DNA of 64,000 nt, taken from contig OU015495.1 in the NCBI GenBank assembly GCA_907164885.2, positions 5,392,308-5,456,307 on the forward strand, given 5' to 3'. The notes beneath the pieces are model-generated. The model made no database searches and was not told where the DNA came from. It saw only the letters and a list, made by a program, of their open reading frames with translations. This document shows, in pieces, positions 1 to 11,607 of the stretch (positions are counted from its first letter, which is position 1; each line of letters starts with the position of its first letter). The position numbers and the translations under genes are program-made. Source of the stretch: Dolomedes plantarius (lineage: Eukaryota; Arthropoda; Arachnida; Araneae; Dolomedidae).

Positions 1-150
1 TCGCATAGCATTTCCACCTTCAACGGCTTTTTAAAATCGCGATATGAAACTTTTTGCCACTCCCATTACTCTGGTCACAGTAGTGACACTTTGTCCTTCT
101 TTAAGCCGTCCAACTGCTCGTCCACCATCGTACACACTCAAATGTTGTCT
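1..150 (-). pseudogene. Tc1-like transposase, N-terminal helix-turn-helix fragment
   Basis: Read on the minus strand, this stretch gives a Tc1-type DNA-binding start: a YDGGRAVGRL segment, then EGQSVTTV, MGVAKSFISR and KAVEGGN. That order (helix, turn, recognition helix ending in a SxISR motif, basic linker) is typical of Tc1-like transposases. A TAA stop interrupts the frame just after the ISRF residues, so the copy is dead or at least mutated. The DDE domain would lie left of base 1. Family assignment comes from motif recognition; the element TIR at 411 supports it. Confidence 0.65.
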
Positions 151-411
151 TGCAGATATTTTGTACTCAATTATAGACTCACGACATTGATTTTCACAGA
201 AATATCTTCCAACAACCTACGGCACTATTTTCGTCAAACACCTAACTCCATGAACTTTCGAATGAATAAAGAGTCTTTGCGCACTGCCTTTTATACAGAT
301 AACAGGTCCTGCCCTATTACGCCCTCTGCATTTCATTTTACTGTGATTAGTCTTCTGTCGGGAACGCTAGTTTGGAAAAACCAGTGGTTCCTTAGCAATT
401 GTCAAGCAGTG
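1..411 (-). mobile_element. Tc1-like element, 5' part only (runs off left edge)
   Basis: The inner end reads CACTGCTTGACAATTG on the minus strand and is flanked by TA at 412-413, the usual Tc1/mariner target. About 260 bases of leader lie between this end and the transposase remnant at 1-150. The other end and most of the gene lie outside the window. The TIR call rests on one end only. Confidence 0.6.
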
Positions 412-413
412 TA

Positions 414-742
414 ATAATGATGATTTTTGTTCCTAAGATTTTATGTCAGGCCAAAAAGATATCTTTCTGACAATTCCAAAATATTACGGCTACCTCATCT
501 TTCGCTTATAAGCCTTGTCAGACTGAAGATCATCGCTGAGTAGCAATACCTTCAAGCTCAGCCGAGGTTTTATTTCCCCTGTTCGGTTTATGAATAGTAT
601 AGGCCTGGGCGCCAGACGGACAGTACAGATCTACCAACTAATTTGGGCAACCCGGGGTCCCATATATTTTTCTGACCAAAAGTAAAATTTCGTAGAAATT
701 TGTTAACCTTTTATCACATGTCACTGTGACAAAATTAATATA
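414..742. other. Unassigned spacer
   Basis: No convincing coding frame, repeat end or RNA gene was seen here. The short GC-richer stretch around 605-655 is not assigned. Confidence 0.5.
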
Positions 743-976
743 CAGGGTGGTTATAATTAAAGTTCCACTTTAAAATGGTCATAAAAGGAAAACTACTGGA
801 CCAAATGTTATCAAACTTGGTATTAGTTTAAAGGAGGTCATGGGAATTTCTTTTCCGCCCAAAAAAAAGTTCAAAACTCACCACCAGGGGGAAAATAGCG
901 CTGTATGCAATACTGTTAAACGAAATAAGACAAGAAGACATCGGTTTAAAATGTGTTTAATCGTTTCTGAAACGTG

Positions 977-1195
977 TTACAAAGCATGTTCAGTGGGGCT
1001 TCCAACATTTTCCGAAAGCAAGTTAAATCGCATTACTGCATTCTCAACAGTAGCTCTTAGCTTATCAGGAGGAATCTTACGGACATGTCTGTACTCGGAG
1101 ATGTGGCTATGTCGTGTACAGACATGTCGGAGAACTCTGACAAACAGGCTCACTTTTATCTGGAAAATCGAATGACGTGTAAAGCACATCTGCAT
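977..1195 (-). pseudogene. Transposase C-terminal remnant (DDE_3 type)
   Basis: A 72-residue minus-strand frame ends with IPPDKLRATVENAVMRF, then NLLSENVG and a terminal TEHAL. This resembles the tail of a widespread arthropod Tc1/mariner-like transposase family, which ends in an amphipathic ENAVxRxxxCxxxxGGHIEH-type segment. No catalytic residues remain. It sits between the inverted arms of the 743-1978 element, so it is probably all that is left of that element's own gene. The assignment is by pattern only. Confidence 0.5.
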
Positions 1196-1720
1196 AAATC
1201 ATTTGCTTCTTCCTGTCGTAAGCCAATTGCAAGCGATTGCGGTTTTGCATAACCCCACAAACAGTTTTGTTTTAGAAACGATTAAAAACGTTTTAAACCG
1301 ATATTTCATGTATTAGGGCCGAATTCAGGCTTCAAAATTTACAAATTAGCGATCTGTAGGAAAACGATTTCCTGAATGCGCACACTTCAAATGTTAATTT
1401 TATTTAGGTCAATGTTTCTTAAGGGTATACAAAATGTTAAACCCTTGCAACAAAATGTTAAATCAATTAAAATCAATTGAATGCCCGCCCAACCGTTAAG
1501 GTATACGGGAAAACTGTTAACTAATCGTCTCGAGTGCAATCCTGCCCAACTGGGACACACTGGCTCAAGGACGCCGGGGCCTCCAACCCCAGCCCCTAAG
1601 CCGAAAACCGACAAATAATTCATTAACAATATGGTTTTTTAAAATTTAGCTGTTTAGTGGCAACCATCATTCCTATGTTCACTTTTCCCTATTTTTTTTC
1701 TTTCTTTTCCTTCTTCTTCC

Positions 1721-1763
<43 letters not shown>

Positions 1764-1764
1764 T
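1721..1764. repeat. (ATT)n microsatellite
   Basis: About 14 units of the trinucleotide, preceded by a pyrimidine-rich tract, inside the 743-1978 element. Confidence 0.95.
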
Positions 1765-1980
1765 TAACAAAAGGTTAAGTTAGATTCCGACCCTTATTTC
1801 GTTTAGCAATATTGCATACATCGTCATTTCTCCCCTGGTGGTGACTTTTTGAACTTTTTTTGGTGGAAAAGAAATTCCCATAACCTCTTTTAAACTATTA
1901 CCAAGTTTGATAACATTTGGTCCAGTAGTTTTCCTCTTATGACCATTTCAAAGTGGAACTTTAATTATAACCACCCTGTA

Positions 1981-3933
1981 CCTGTACTAAACTTGTGCCT
2001 TGTCACTGCAATTGGTTCAAAATATTCTTTGTCAATGAAAATTATTTGTAATCATACATTATATTATAATTTGAGCATTAGAACTATGCAATTAATTTTT
2101 TAGAACCAATTAACTCACTGAAATACTTTCATAAAAAGTTTTCTTAGTGTTTCCGATTGACAAAAAGAATTTTGATTTAGTAAGTTTTAACAAAATCTAA
2201 TTTACAAAAGAACTAACCATGTTGTTACAAAAAAAGACACCTCCTCTCGTTAACGGAATATTTTATTCCTAGTTTCCAGTTTTTTTTTGTTACCCTATTA
2301 TTAAGTGGAGTTAGAACATGTAATAAATAGAATATCGTATAGTGGCTTTTTTTATACAAAATTATTAATTTGAGAAAAACACATTCTGACACATGTCTGA
2401 GAATAAATAAAAGAAAGAAACTCAAATTTAATAGGAAATGTTAACATTTAGTTTCTCTTCATATTACTTAACATTAATTTTATCACTGATTACAAATTTT
2501 CACACAAATCATCATACTAATTATTTTCATACATTAAAAAATATTCGAACACAAAAAAAATCCCAGATACATATATTTAATCATTCTGTGCTCTCGCCTG
2601 GTAAATATAACACAAATTAATTATTACTCACCACCACCCTCATTGGAGACCGAAGATAATATCTCGTTGTCTAACTAAAATCGGTCCTAAAGTAGACCAG
2701 AGAAATCAGCATACAAAAAATGGTGCGTCGCTGAAGAGCGGACAACCTAGAGGTCTTTTTCAGTCGCTGCCTTTTCTTCCACTGGCCAAAAAAACGTTAA
2801 AAAATTTTCCAGTACCGGAAAAGGAGAGGTCAGAAAATGTTCTCGAACAATTAACACCTTACAGCTATCATTGGTTAAAAGATGTTGCTAAGCCGTTGCT
2901 ATGGGGAAGCTAAATCCCCCCTAAATGCCCCAGAGGGTGGCAAGTAATTTTCCCTTCTGTGCACATGACCTTGGGTACTATACGTACTCTTACAGGTTAC
3001 GCTAAATTTCCTCGGGGAGGAACATTCCTTTCTTCCCGGAAAAACCGGTACGAAAAAAACCACAGGCATGACTTTAAGCACACATACATTTTAGGACTTA
3101 CAAAATAAAACAGATACACTTATAAATGTGCATGGAACCGAATTAATGCTGTATCGAGACTATGAGATTAGAAAATATATTTTTTTAGAGACAAAACAGT
3201 ATATTAATGAAAATATTTACAAAGTCGAGTTCCATGTCACACATATCAGACACAACTTTTTCCGAATGTTCTGAGGAAAGAAAAAAAAGTGCCTACAAAT
3301 TATAGGCAATTCAAGACGAGAATGCTATTGGCGGTGATTCAAGGAAAAAAGAAATCAACTATTATAATATCAAACAAAAAAGAATGGACGTACGTTATGA
3401 AGTATGAGCTCGTCTATCGATCACATTAATAGCGCAAAGTGTATTTTGTCCAGTTGTCACTGCAATAGTGAATTGATGACTTTTAGCCGTAGTTTTGCTA
3501 TTATGCTGCTGTTATCATGCATTTATAAATTCAGTTTCAAAAGATAACGATAAAGTCAACATCAAAGATAAATACGTTTCTGAATTACAAAGAATAGGAG
3601 ACATTTTCTGAGAGATTTGTCTTCATTTCTGGTATACGAATATGGAAATAAGAAAAGTACGATTTCAAATATATTTCTTTGAGATTCAAATGTGGGTCAA
3701 TGTTGTCCCGTGTTCTTAAAAAGGATCCAAAAGAATTCTTTAACATATAAGGTAAAATGTACAAACTTACGAATCTTTGAAATGTGAATTTTTATACTGA
3801 TAAAAAAAAACTATAAAATTTCACCGAATTTTAGCTCTTCGTTCCGATAGCATTATTGTCAAATTTAACAGATCTGTAGAGCTTAAAAAAAAAACTTGAA
3901 AACGAGCTCATCTGATCTCATTTAGATATATAA
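1981..3933. other. AT-rich spacer with nothing recognised
   Basis: Only short open frames (66 codons or fewer) with biased AT composition occur here. No element ends, RNA genes or exon-like signals were found. Confidence 0.5.
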
Positions 3934-4619
3934 TCTATATATATAAAACAGTTCCGTAACTGACTCACTGACATACAACGCACAGACCAAACCACTAGAC
4001 CTAAAGGGCTGAAATTTTGCATGCGATTCATCTTATGGTGTAGGGGTGCACTAAGAAATATTTTTGAAAAATTCTTCTTAGATTTTTTTGAATTAAATTT
4101 TTAAGCTGTTTTTGTAACTATTTTAAGTTTGCATTTAAAATAATAATTTCAGGGTTATAAAATTTATATCACAAGAAAGATCATAAAAATTCCTTTAAAA
4201 TGAAATCTTTTTTCGAACCTTTACCTCGGTTTTCTGATTTTTCGTGAATTTTTAAAGATTAATTTTTAGAATTTAATTTATTAAATGCTGATCACGTGAT
4301 TTCTTTTTCTGGTACTTTAAATAAATTTATCGTCCCGTGCATAACAACTAGATAGACAAAAAAATATTCTTTTTCTTTCTAATGCAGCAGACGATTGGAT
4401 ATTATCCAAAAAGAATAAATATCCCTTACTTTTTTTATATAAATAAATAAATAAGTAAATAAATAAATAAATATATATATATATATTACATAAATTGTAT
4501 ACATTGATCATCGCATTTAAAATAAATATATATATTTATTTTTTTGGCATTAATTGTATACATTGACCGTCGTATTTAATTTGAATGTACTCCATAGCGA
4601 AGCGCGGGTTTTCAGCTAG
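3934..4619 (+). mobile_element. Non-autonomous Helitron, family Hel-A (copy 1)
   Basis: It starts with TCTATATATATAAAACAG and ends with CAGCTAG, lying between A and T as Helitrons do, with no target duplication. A GCG-AAG-CGC hairpin lies about 12-20 bases before the CTAG end. Four more copies of the family are in this window. No Rep/helicase frame is present, so it depends on an autonomous partner. Confidence 0.85.
4469..4488. repeat. (AT)n run inside Hel-A copy 1
   Basis: A short AT tract next to an AAAT tetranucleotide run. It varies in length among Hel-A copies. Confidence 0.8.
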
Positions 4620-4810
4620 TTGAGCATTTAACTGTATTCAAGTTTCGAAACTTACACGTGCATTTGAGTAAAGATTTCCATACAGGTTATACGTTTATAT
4701 CTGATTTATGTAAAAATTCTCATGCAGTTTTAGTATAATAAAATTTATGGCAATAAGAAGTTTTTATAAAGTAATGCTCATTAAATACAAAATATGTTTT
4801 AATCATAAAA

Positions 4811-5402
4811 CTAGTTGGTACCCGTCAAAACATGACGGCTAGATAGTAAATAAATGTGCTAATACAGAAATTATACTGGACGCATCATTTCTAAATGCTG
4901 AAAATCATAATAAAGCGTAGAAACAAGTTATTGTGCACCATTCTTTGTGAGTATCTAAAGCTAGATTTTAATATGTCACTGATCATGCTCAGAAAGCAAT
5001 TTTTAACTGCAAACAATCGCTAATTAAACAGCGTAAAATAAACAATTTCTATCAGGTTTAATCTTATATTTCGCAAACATAATTACCTAAAAATAAAAAT
5101 GGCAGAGAGAGGCCTAGAGAGACTTCTCGGAATAAGCGTGTTTTTTTCATTAAAACATGTCAGTGAGCATGCGCAGAAACAGAGTTTCTAAAGCCAGATT
5201 TAAACATGTCACTGAGCATGCGCAATAATCAATTTTTAATTGTAAATGATCGCTCATTAATAGAAATCGCGGTTACAAAAACCAAATTTGACAAATCTAC
5301 AGATTACAATCTTTCGTTTAAGACCAAAATGAAGTAAATTGATGCAGTAGTTTTCTCTCACGGACTGCCCAAAAAGTCGGCTTAGCAACTTAAATATATA
5401 GA
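4811..5402 (-). mobile_element. Non-autonomous Helitron, family Hel-B (copy 1)
   Basis: On the minus strand it starts TCTATATATTTAAGTTGC and ends with a CCGTCA/TGACGG hairpin followed by GTACCAACTAG. The flanks are A and T (5403 and 4810 in minus orientation). It is 592 bp and matches the 590-bp copy at 31456-32045. No protein is encoded. Confidence 0.8.
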
Positions 5403-5793
5403 TGTGTGTGAGCTATTTGCTTATTTCACACAGTTTTGAGACATCTTACAACCCAGATTTAAGAATTATTCATCATAGTAGATGTTTAGTGGTAAAAAAA
5501 AATATATAGCTCAGAATAAAAGTCAAAATTTATCTAAGTTACCAAAGAAGTATCGGAACTCCCGAACTGTAGTACTAATTGAAACAACAACACAACGACG
5601 ACTAAAGAATTTACAAAATAGGGTTGCCATGTGTCAGAGTCGCGGTTGTCGACATGGCGCCAACAGTAGCTAATACGTATAAGAAATATTTCTAAATATA
5701 AATCATGCATTTAAATTAATAAATAAATATATGCGAAATGTTAGGTCAAAAATTCCCCGATAAACTTTTTCTCTATTTTAGCTTATCTTTGCA
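5403..5793. other. Unassigned spacer
   Basis: It contains a 63-codon open frame (5482-5673) with no recognisable motif. I do not call it a gene. Confidence 0.4.
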
Positions 5794-5797
5794 TTAA

Positions 5798-6748
5798 AGG
5801 GACGAAGGACCTTCAACTTTTTTTTTCATTTCCAATATTTTAATCTATATACAGGGTGTCCATAATTAAAGTCCCACTTTCAAAAGGCTGCAAATAAAAG
5901 AACCTCTGGTCAGAATGACTTCAAATTTGAACTGAATATATATACTAGAAGAAGGGGGAAACGATTTGGCATAATAAAAAAAAAGTTCCAACCGCTTACA
6001 TCGCCCTCTATTGATACATTTTGGAACTTTTTTTTATTATGCCAAATCGTTTCCCCCTTCTTCCAGTATATTGAGTTCAAATTTGAAGTCATTCTGACCA
6101 GTGATTTTTTTTTTTTTTTTGCAGGCTTTTGAAAGTGGGACTTTAATTATGGACATAATGAGAATATTTAATATTCTTTTTTAATACATTGAAGACATAG
6201 ATAAGTATTTTGTGGAAGAATAAGACCTGTTTTTCAAAAAATTCTTCAAAATGCTAAAATTTTTCAAAATGCTCTATGCCCATTAATTTTCTTTTGTTTT
6301 TTCCCAAATTTCACAGGATTGTTAATTGAATGGTTTGTCAAAAAACTATGCATTATTCTTTGAAACCACAAATACTTTTCAAATTTATAGACAGTGAAAT
6401 AATGTAAAAGCATACAAAAACATAAAAAAACAACAGACAAATTAATAAAAATCTATATTTATGGCAGTAGATTCCTACAAAAAAAATTCAATGCACAATT
6501 ATGTTTATATAGAAATGGTAAACTTATATAAAAAAAATTAAGGTTTTTAAATGATATGGAATGTGCATTGAGCATTTTGAATATTTAAAAAAATTTTTTT
6601 GAAAATAAGAATAATTCTGACAAAAATCCTCATTTTGAATTCTAAGTGTCTTCAACGAAGTAAAAAAGACTATTAATTAGTATCATTCTGTACCTATAGA
6701 GTTAAAACTTTTTATTAAATAATTCAAGGTTTAACGTCCCTGGTCCCC
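5798..6748. mobile_element. TTAA-flanked repeat, GGGAC-ended family (copy 1)
   Basis: Both sides carry TTAA (5794-5797, 6749-6752). The left end reads AGGGACGAAGGACCTTCAAC and the right end, reversed, GGGGACCAGGGACG. The right half resembles the right half of the 39405-40763 repeat (shared stretches around the attcttCAAAATGC and gaattctaagtg phrases). A fold-back MITE is inserted near its left end. No coding capacity was seen. The TTAA target suggests piggyBac-type or Sola-type mobilisation; the superfamily is unresolved. Confidence 0.55.
5852..6154. mobile_element. Fold-back MITE, CAGGGTG-ended
   Basis: About 300 bp, almost entirely one inverted repeat centred near 6003. The left end is CAGGGTGTCCATAATTAAAG after a TA. 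The right arm keeps ATGGACAT but has lost the last ACCCTG bases. The outer motif is close to that of the 743-1978 element, so both may use the same transposase. Confidence 0.7.
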
Positions 6749-6837
6749 TTAACACTATATTGTGACTAAAACTATACCCTTACAAACTGGTCGTATAATC
6801 CGAGATTACATAACTGGCTTAATTTAACCCTTCAACA

Positions 6838-7388
6838 GGCGCGTCAATTTTTGGAAACACCAGTAGGCGCGCGTGACACAAAGTGCAACCTCTCTTTCGA
6901 CTTTGATTATTCCTTTTGTAATAAACTTTTTTTTCAAATTGAAAATAATAATTCTGCGTTTTAGGACAAGATATAAAATGTTGATAATACTGAGATATAC
7001 AATCGCCTTATTTCAAAACTGTCCGGTTTATTGGATCCAAGGACAATTTCCAAATCCATTCCTATTATGTCCAAAACCCTAAAAAAAAAATGAGATTGTC
7101 CATCTTTGTAATATTTGGGATACCGTGTAATAGCTGCACATTGGATCGACTACATCAACTCCTGCTTTTGTCGTGTTGTAATCCAGTATAATCTCTGGTT
7201 TACCATGGTTAAATCAAGACTTATAATAAATGGAAAGGAATACAAGGGTCAGAAAATCATACCTTGCATTAGAAAGGGTGTAGCTATAAATTGAAACTGC
7301 TTAGAACATTCAAACCTTACATGCAAAAACAAACCGTTAAAAATTACGAAAATGTTGCACTTTGTACACGGGCGCGCCCGCTGAAGGG
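6838..7388. mobile_element. piggyBac deletion derivative
   Basis: TTAA lies on both sides (6834-6837, 7389-7392), and the ends begin CCCTTCAACAGGCGCG and, reversed, CCCTTCAGCGGGCGCG. TTAA plus CCC ends is the piggyBac signature. Inside is a minus-strand remnant of the transposase. Length is 551 bp against about 2.5 kb for autonomous members. Confidence 0.8.
7010..7205 (-). pseudogene. piggyBac transposase, C-terminal part of DDE domain
   Basis: The minus-strand reading gives KPEIILDYNTTKAGVDVVD, then a tryptophan-containing RW segment and LDIIGMDLEIVLG. This matches the segment around the third catalytic Asp of piggyBac transposases (KPxxIxDYNxxKGGVDxxDQ...RRWPxxxFxxxLDI). A poly-A/T run near 7080-7090 probably marks a frameshift. 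The N-terminal three quarters of the gene are missing. It lies within piggyBac-type ends, which agrees with the call. Confidence 0.7.
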
Positions 7389-7392
7389 TTAA

Positions 7393-8021
7393 ATATTCGA
7401 GCTGTAAATATCACCCAATTGAAAAGTTCCCCCTATCACCTGAATTACATGGGCTAGAACTGCTTCATTTTCCTGCGTGCGTCTGCAAATGCCTTCTGTG
7501 GAACACCAACATTTCACTCTCTGCGACCGCTCTTTTATCTATCGGCCTCTGCTTGCACTGCTCCTAAAGTATCTCTTCTCATTATGAAAAAAATGTTTCA
7601 TGTAATTTATTTGGTAAATTTCTAATACGGTCTGGCAAATGATTTTGCATGAAGCCGCAGGGTAACGAGCCAGTTAGAACGTATATAGTGCAATGCCCCC
7701 TAGAAATAAGAAGTAGTAGGAAAAGAGGGAATTGTTCATTCTTTTATATGTTCACAGATCTTAATATTGATTTTAGACATCATGTATTAGTTCCCGTAAA
7801 TGGATTTAAAAGGCAGTTATGCTATTCAAATTTTTACAGACGCAGATATTTTTATTTTTACATAACACGTAACTCGAATTGGGCATTATATTTATTCCCA
7901 TTTGATGTAAAATAAACTTTTACATTTCATGTAAAAGAATGTATACGTTATGTGTAATTCAAACATGTTAAACGCAAAGATGCGACAGTACAAGTAGTTT
8001 GAAGAGATGTAACTAAAAATA
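7393..8021. other. Unassigned spacer
   Basis: No element ends or convincing coding sequence. An 88-codon frame at 7649-7915 has no recognisable features. Confidence 0.4.
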
Positions 8022-8641
8022 CAGTCGAACCTCCTTATATCGAAGTAGCAAAATTCCGGAAAAAAATTCGATATATAGAAATTTCGATATATAGAATTGA
8101 TCTTAGTTTTATCATAATTCTCCTAAAACATTAAAATTTAAGCAAATTTTTATATACGCAACTCCATTTCTAATTTATATGCGAATCACATTAAATGAAA
8201 GTTAATAACTAAAAAATGAATTAATATGAAAGATTTATTGAGTACTATATACTTTAAAAAAACAATAATCCAGACAGTGGTTACAGTGATCACAGCTACA
8301 TTCTTTTTTTAAAAAAAACTACGAATATCTTGCTGAACAGCCAGTTTTGCGGAAAGTTCCCCAAAGAAATGCTCGCATTCATTCACTCCACTAAAAACTT
8401 CATCAAGGACATTTTCCGCGAATTGAAGTCCACGACGTATTGTTTCAAATGCCAAAAATTGAGAGATTTTATTCTAAAGTGGAATAAGATCTAATATGTC
8501 GTGGAAAAAAAATTTCGATATATAGAGATTTTTTCGATATATAGAAACAGTTTTTGTATGTAATGAACATGGAGATTTGCTAAGAGTTCGATATATAGAA
8601 AATTTCAATATGGTGAAGTTCGATATATGGGGGTTCGACTG
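8022..8641. mobile_element. pogo/Tigger-type non-autonomous element
   Basis: The ends are CAGTCGAACCTCCTTATATC and, reversed, CAGTCGAACCCCCATATATC, flanked by TA (8020-8021, 8642-8643). Several subterminal TTCGATATATAG motifs repeat in both orientations near each end. This end sequence is typical of Tigger-like pogo elements. A transposase tail is still readable inside. Confidence 0.8.
8311..8455 (-). pseudogene. Tigger-type transposase, C-terminal tail
   Basis: A short minus-strand frame reads LAFETIRRGLQFAENV, then SGVNECEHFFGEL, ending with VQQDIRSFF. Tigger transposases end in a very similar acidic/aromatic tail that finishes with an IRxFF motif. All catalytic residues are gone. It lies inside matching Tigger ends. 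Confidence 0.6.
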
Positions 8642-8643
8642 TA

Positions 8644-11011
8644 TGTTTACTTACTCTTTACTTTCAAAAATTCTGCCAAAGGAAGTGTAAAAGTAATTAA
8701 ATTGGAATAGAGTCTTAAAACTTTAACAACACAAAGCGCAGACAAACTGTAAGGGTAAAATGTTTTAATAGAGATTCTACGAATTTCCTTTGTCAACATA
8801 TTTGCGCAATATTTGGGCTTAAAATGTCTACGAACAATATTTCTGTAGCACATTGTTTGACAATTCTCCTTCCTATCTTAACACAGGTCCTTCAATAAGA
8901 AGCTATTTCCACATGAAGGTGCCTGAAGTGATGAGCTTGCACTCTTCAATTTAATTATTCCTAATGAAAAGATAAATCCCTTTAAACTTAATTTCAGGGG
9001 TTCCATCGGTTAATGCAGAAAATTTGCTATGGTCTGCGGCAATAATTACACGAAAATTAATATCCGTAATGCTATTAAGTCATTTCCTTTAATAATAAAA
9101 GCTTTGTGTGAAAGAATATTTACTTACTGTGGAATTTCCCTGCAATTTAATTTAGGCGAAAAAGAGGTCTCAAGTGTAGAATAATATAAACTTCTCCAGT
9201 AAAAAAATTTCTTATATTCGCAGTGAAATAAACGTTAATTACAAGATCAAGAAATTACAACCCCCAATCATCTGTGACTGCATCTATTTTATTGCAAATA
9301 TAAGGTAAGAGATACTTTGCAGCGAAAGAACAGATATTTGGATGGTGTTTGTTCTGTTTCATTTACAGGATGTTAAGATAAGTTAAGTTTAATTTTAAAG
9401 GGCAAAGGCACTTTTAATACTCAGGCCACCACATTTAGTGTATCATAATGTATTACTGACCAGAATGGTTTTCAAAAACTTCCCTTTTAAGGATCCAAAG
9501 GGAAATGCTAGAGACGTCTCTTTTTTCTGTTCACAAGAGAATTGTTCAGAATATGATATTTTCGGAAAAATTTGTAACGTATGAACACAAAATGGATTCT
9601 ACAGATAATCTCCGTTATAGTAAATCAAATGTATTTTATGTAAACAAAAAGTTTGACGAGGTGGTCTCTTCTGTTTAAGTAAACTTTTGTTAGGTTCTTA
9701 AGGGGTTACGGCTTACGCTTTTTGTTTTTTATTAATTTATACTCATTTTAAAATAACATTTTCTTTTCATAAGTTTTTTAAACTCAAAAGTAATTAAACA
9801 TATATAAAATAAAAGGCAAAACTGTATTTTTAATATTACAAAAATAATAAGAATACATAATTTAAAGCACGCTTAGTTTTTTAAACATTCACTATACCAA
9901 TAGATCTATTTGTATATAATTTATGATAGTCAACATACTTGTTATTAGATTTTGAAAGCTCTGTTTAAACTCAAGAAAATGAAAGCTTCTTTGAAAATAA
10001 TTTGTGTTCCACGTTCACGTAAGAATGCAGCTAAATAATTTAAGTGACAATGGTCTCTAACATATTTAAGGTGTCGAATTTTCAAATAAAATCATTACAT
10101 TGTAGACCGTTTGTGATTTCCCATATGTAATGGAATTTATTTGGTAAACGAATTGAAAAAATTTCCTCATCCAATTGTAAAAATTCTGCCATATTAAATA
10201 AAGAGAAATATATCAGAAATTGCCTGTCAGGAAATTGCATTTAATAGATAAAGTAGTATTAATCTAATCCTCTTAAAAGGAACTAGAGTTCTTTTCAAAA
10301 ATACTATTAGTATTTTGTTTATTATTTTGTTATTAAGTATACTGTTCCCTTTATAGGAAGGGACATCAAATAAATTTCGTATAGTAATAAATTTTATCAA
10401 CCCATTAAAATGCAATTGGAAAATTACTGACTAAACTAAATCTTTTTTTTTGTGACTGATTTTTAGTTTTTTTTCAAGATATGTAGAAAAATATTAATGA
10501 AGAAAGCAGGTATATTGAAATTAAAATTAAGAATATTTTTCTATGATGGTATAAGCTGCTGAGTTTAAAACTTCTGTTTGCAGATTAATGTTTTATCTTA
10601 ATAAGTTAACATATTAAAAGTTTTCTCCAATTAGATTTGCATCGAATTATAAGGTAGACGTAGGTTGGTTGTCTACGCCTACAAAGATAGTTTTCAGACT
10701 TCTCCAATTTAATGATGTAAATGAAAAATAAGTCTCTTTCGACTGGCTTCCTACGCTTCTTGAACTTCCTACGAGTAAAATGTATTAGTTATTATAATTT
10801 AATGGGATCCTACGACTGTAGGACATTTCAATAATGCCTATATTCGATTTTCTTCCAAGACCTTTCTCTGCAATACTGCTGGCGGGAGAGTGCATTTTGC
10901 TAAGAAATCTGTAACGCTATGCATTTGTTTCATATATTATATGAACATGAAGGTTGATGTGTCGGACGTCGAATATTGCCGTTAACATAGTTTTAATATT
11001 GGAAATAGACT
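8644..11011. other. AT-rich spacer, nothing recognised
   Basis: About 2.4 kb without recognisable genes or paired element ends. A single TTAAGGGGTTACGG sequence near 9712 looks like one end of a TTAA-type repeat, but no partner was found. Confidence 0.45.
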
Positions 11012-11474
11012 TGTAAGGTATACACAAGATTCGATTCACAAGAATCGAACTTTTCAGTGAATGAATTAAAGAAGCTGCTTGAGATATGCTAATTTCGGCA
11101 TACGCGCTTTGTATAAATACCATGCAGCGTCATTAATAAAAAAGGTTGTTAAGGTTGAAGAGAGGTTGTTAAGGTTGATAGATAAGCGAGAGGGTGCTAC
11201 GGGGTAAGTAGCTCCAGGTGTTATCCTGCGCTAGTGCTTAGGGATCCCAAAGTTTACGTGGCAGTACTGCTGGTTTGACTCTCTGCTGGTTTGTGAGTAT
11301 TTGAAATGTGTATTTCTATTGAATGTTAATATATATATTTTGTACAAGTAGTACGCATGCTTATTCTTGTAAAAGCAAATTCTATATGTGCAACGAATTC
11401 AATAAACATTGTTTCATGTATAAACTGTGTTTGCATCAAATTCATTTAGAGTGCCCCTTAGTATTTTCTCTATA
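11012..11474 (+). repeat. 5' LTR of pol-less element
   Basis: It runs from TGTAAGGTATACACAAG to TTTTCTCTATA. A TATAAAT at 11112-11118 is a likely promoter and AATAAA near 11401 a likely polyadenylation signal, giving a normal U3-R-U5 order. Two GGTTGTTAAGGTTGA units repeat in tandem near 11145. Confidence 0.9.
11112..11118 (+). promoter_or_regulatory. TATA box in 5' LTR
   Basis: The sequence GTATAAATAC is conserved in both LTRs and placed about 100 bases into the LTR. Confidence 0.5.
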
Positions 11475-11488
11475 CTGGCGCCCGAAAG
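11475..11488 (+). promoter_or_regulatory. Primer binding site
   Basis: TGGCGCCCGAAAG begins two bases after the LTR. The TGG start matches tRNA CCA ends, and the following bases resemble Lys-type primer sites. The exact tRNA is not certain. Confidence 0.6.
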
Positions 11489-11607
11489 TTTATATATACC
11501 CTGATTGTTCTCGTTACATTTATAACGAACAACATAATTGAAGTTAAACTGTGTACTGCGTACTTATATTGATAAAATTGTTGCAAGTACTTATATACTA
11601 TTTGAAA

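Larger units (their letters stand above)
743..1978. mobile_element. TA-flanked DNA element with ~187-bp terminal inverted repeats
   Basis: The ends read CAGGGTGGTTATAATTAAAG inward from both sides, with TA at 741-742 and 1979-1980. The inverted arms (about 743-930 and 1787-1978) match at roughly 90 percent by eye. A second inverted pair lies inside (about 948-970 against 1268-1302), so the interior is a rearranged or nested copy. It encloses a transposase C-terminus remnant and an ATT microsatellite. TA target and CAGGGTG ends point to the Tc1/mariner group. It is a non-autonomous derivative. Confidence 0.75.

Noticed and set aside
91..414. 107-codon plus-strand frame at the left edge
   Set aside because: It is antisense to the Tc1 leader and N-terminal coding remnant, which read convincingly on the minus strand.
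3934..5402. CRISPR-like or prokaryotic repeat array in the repeated AT segments
   Set aside because: Repeats are Helitron copies with TC...CTAG ends, not spaced direct repeats; the window is eukaryotic.
9705..9740. TTAAGGGGTTACGGCTTACG as the end of a TTAA-type repeat
   Set aside because: No inverted partner was found within several kilobases.
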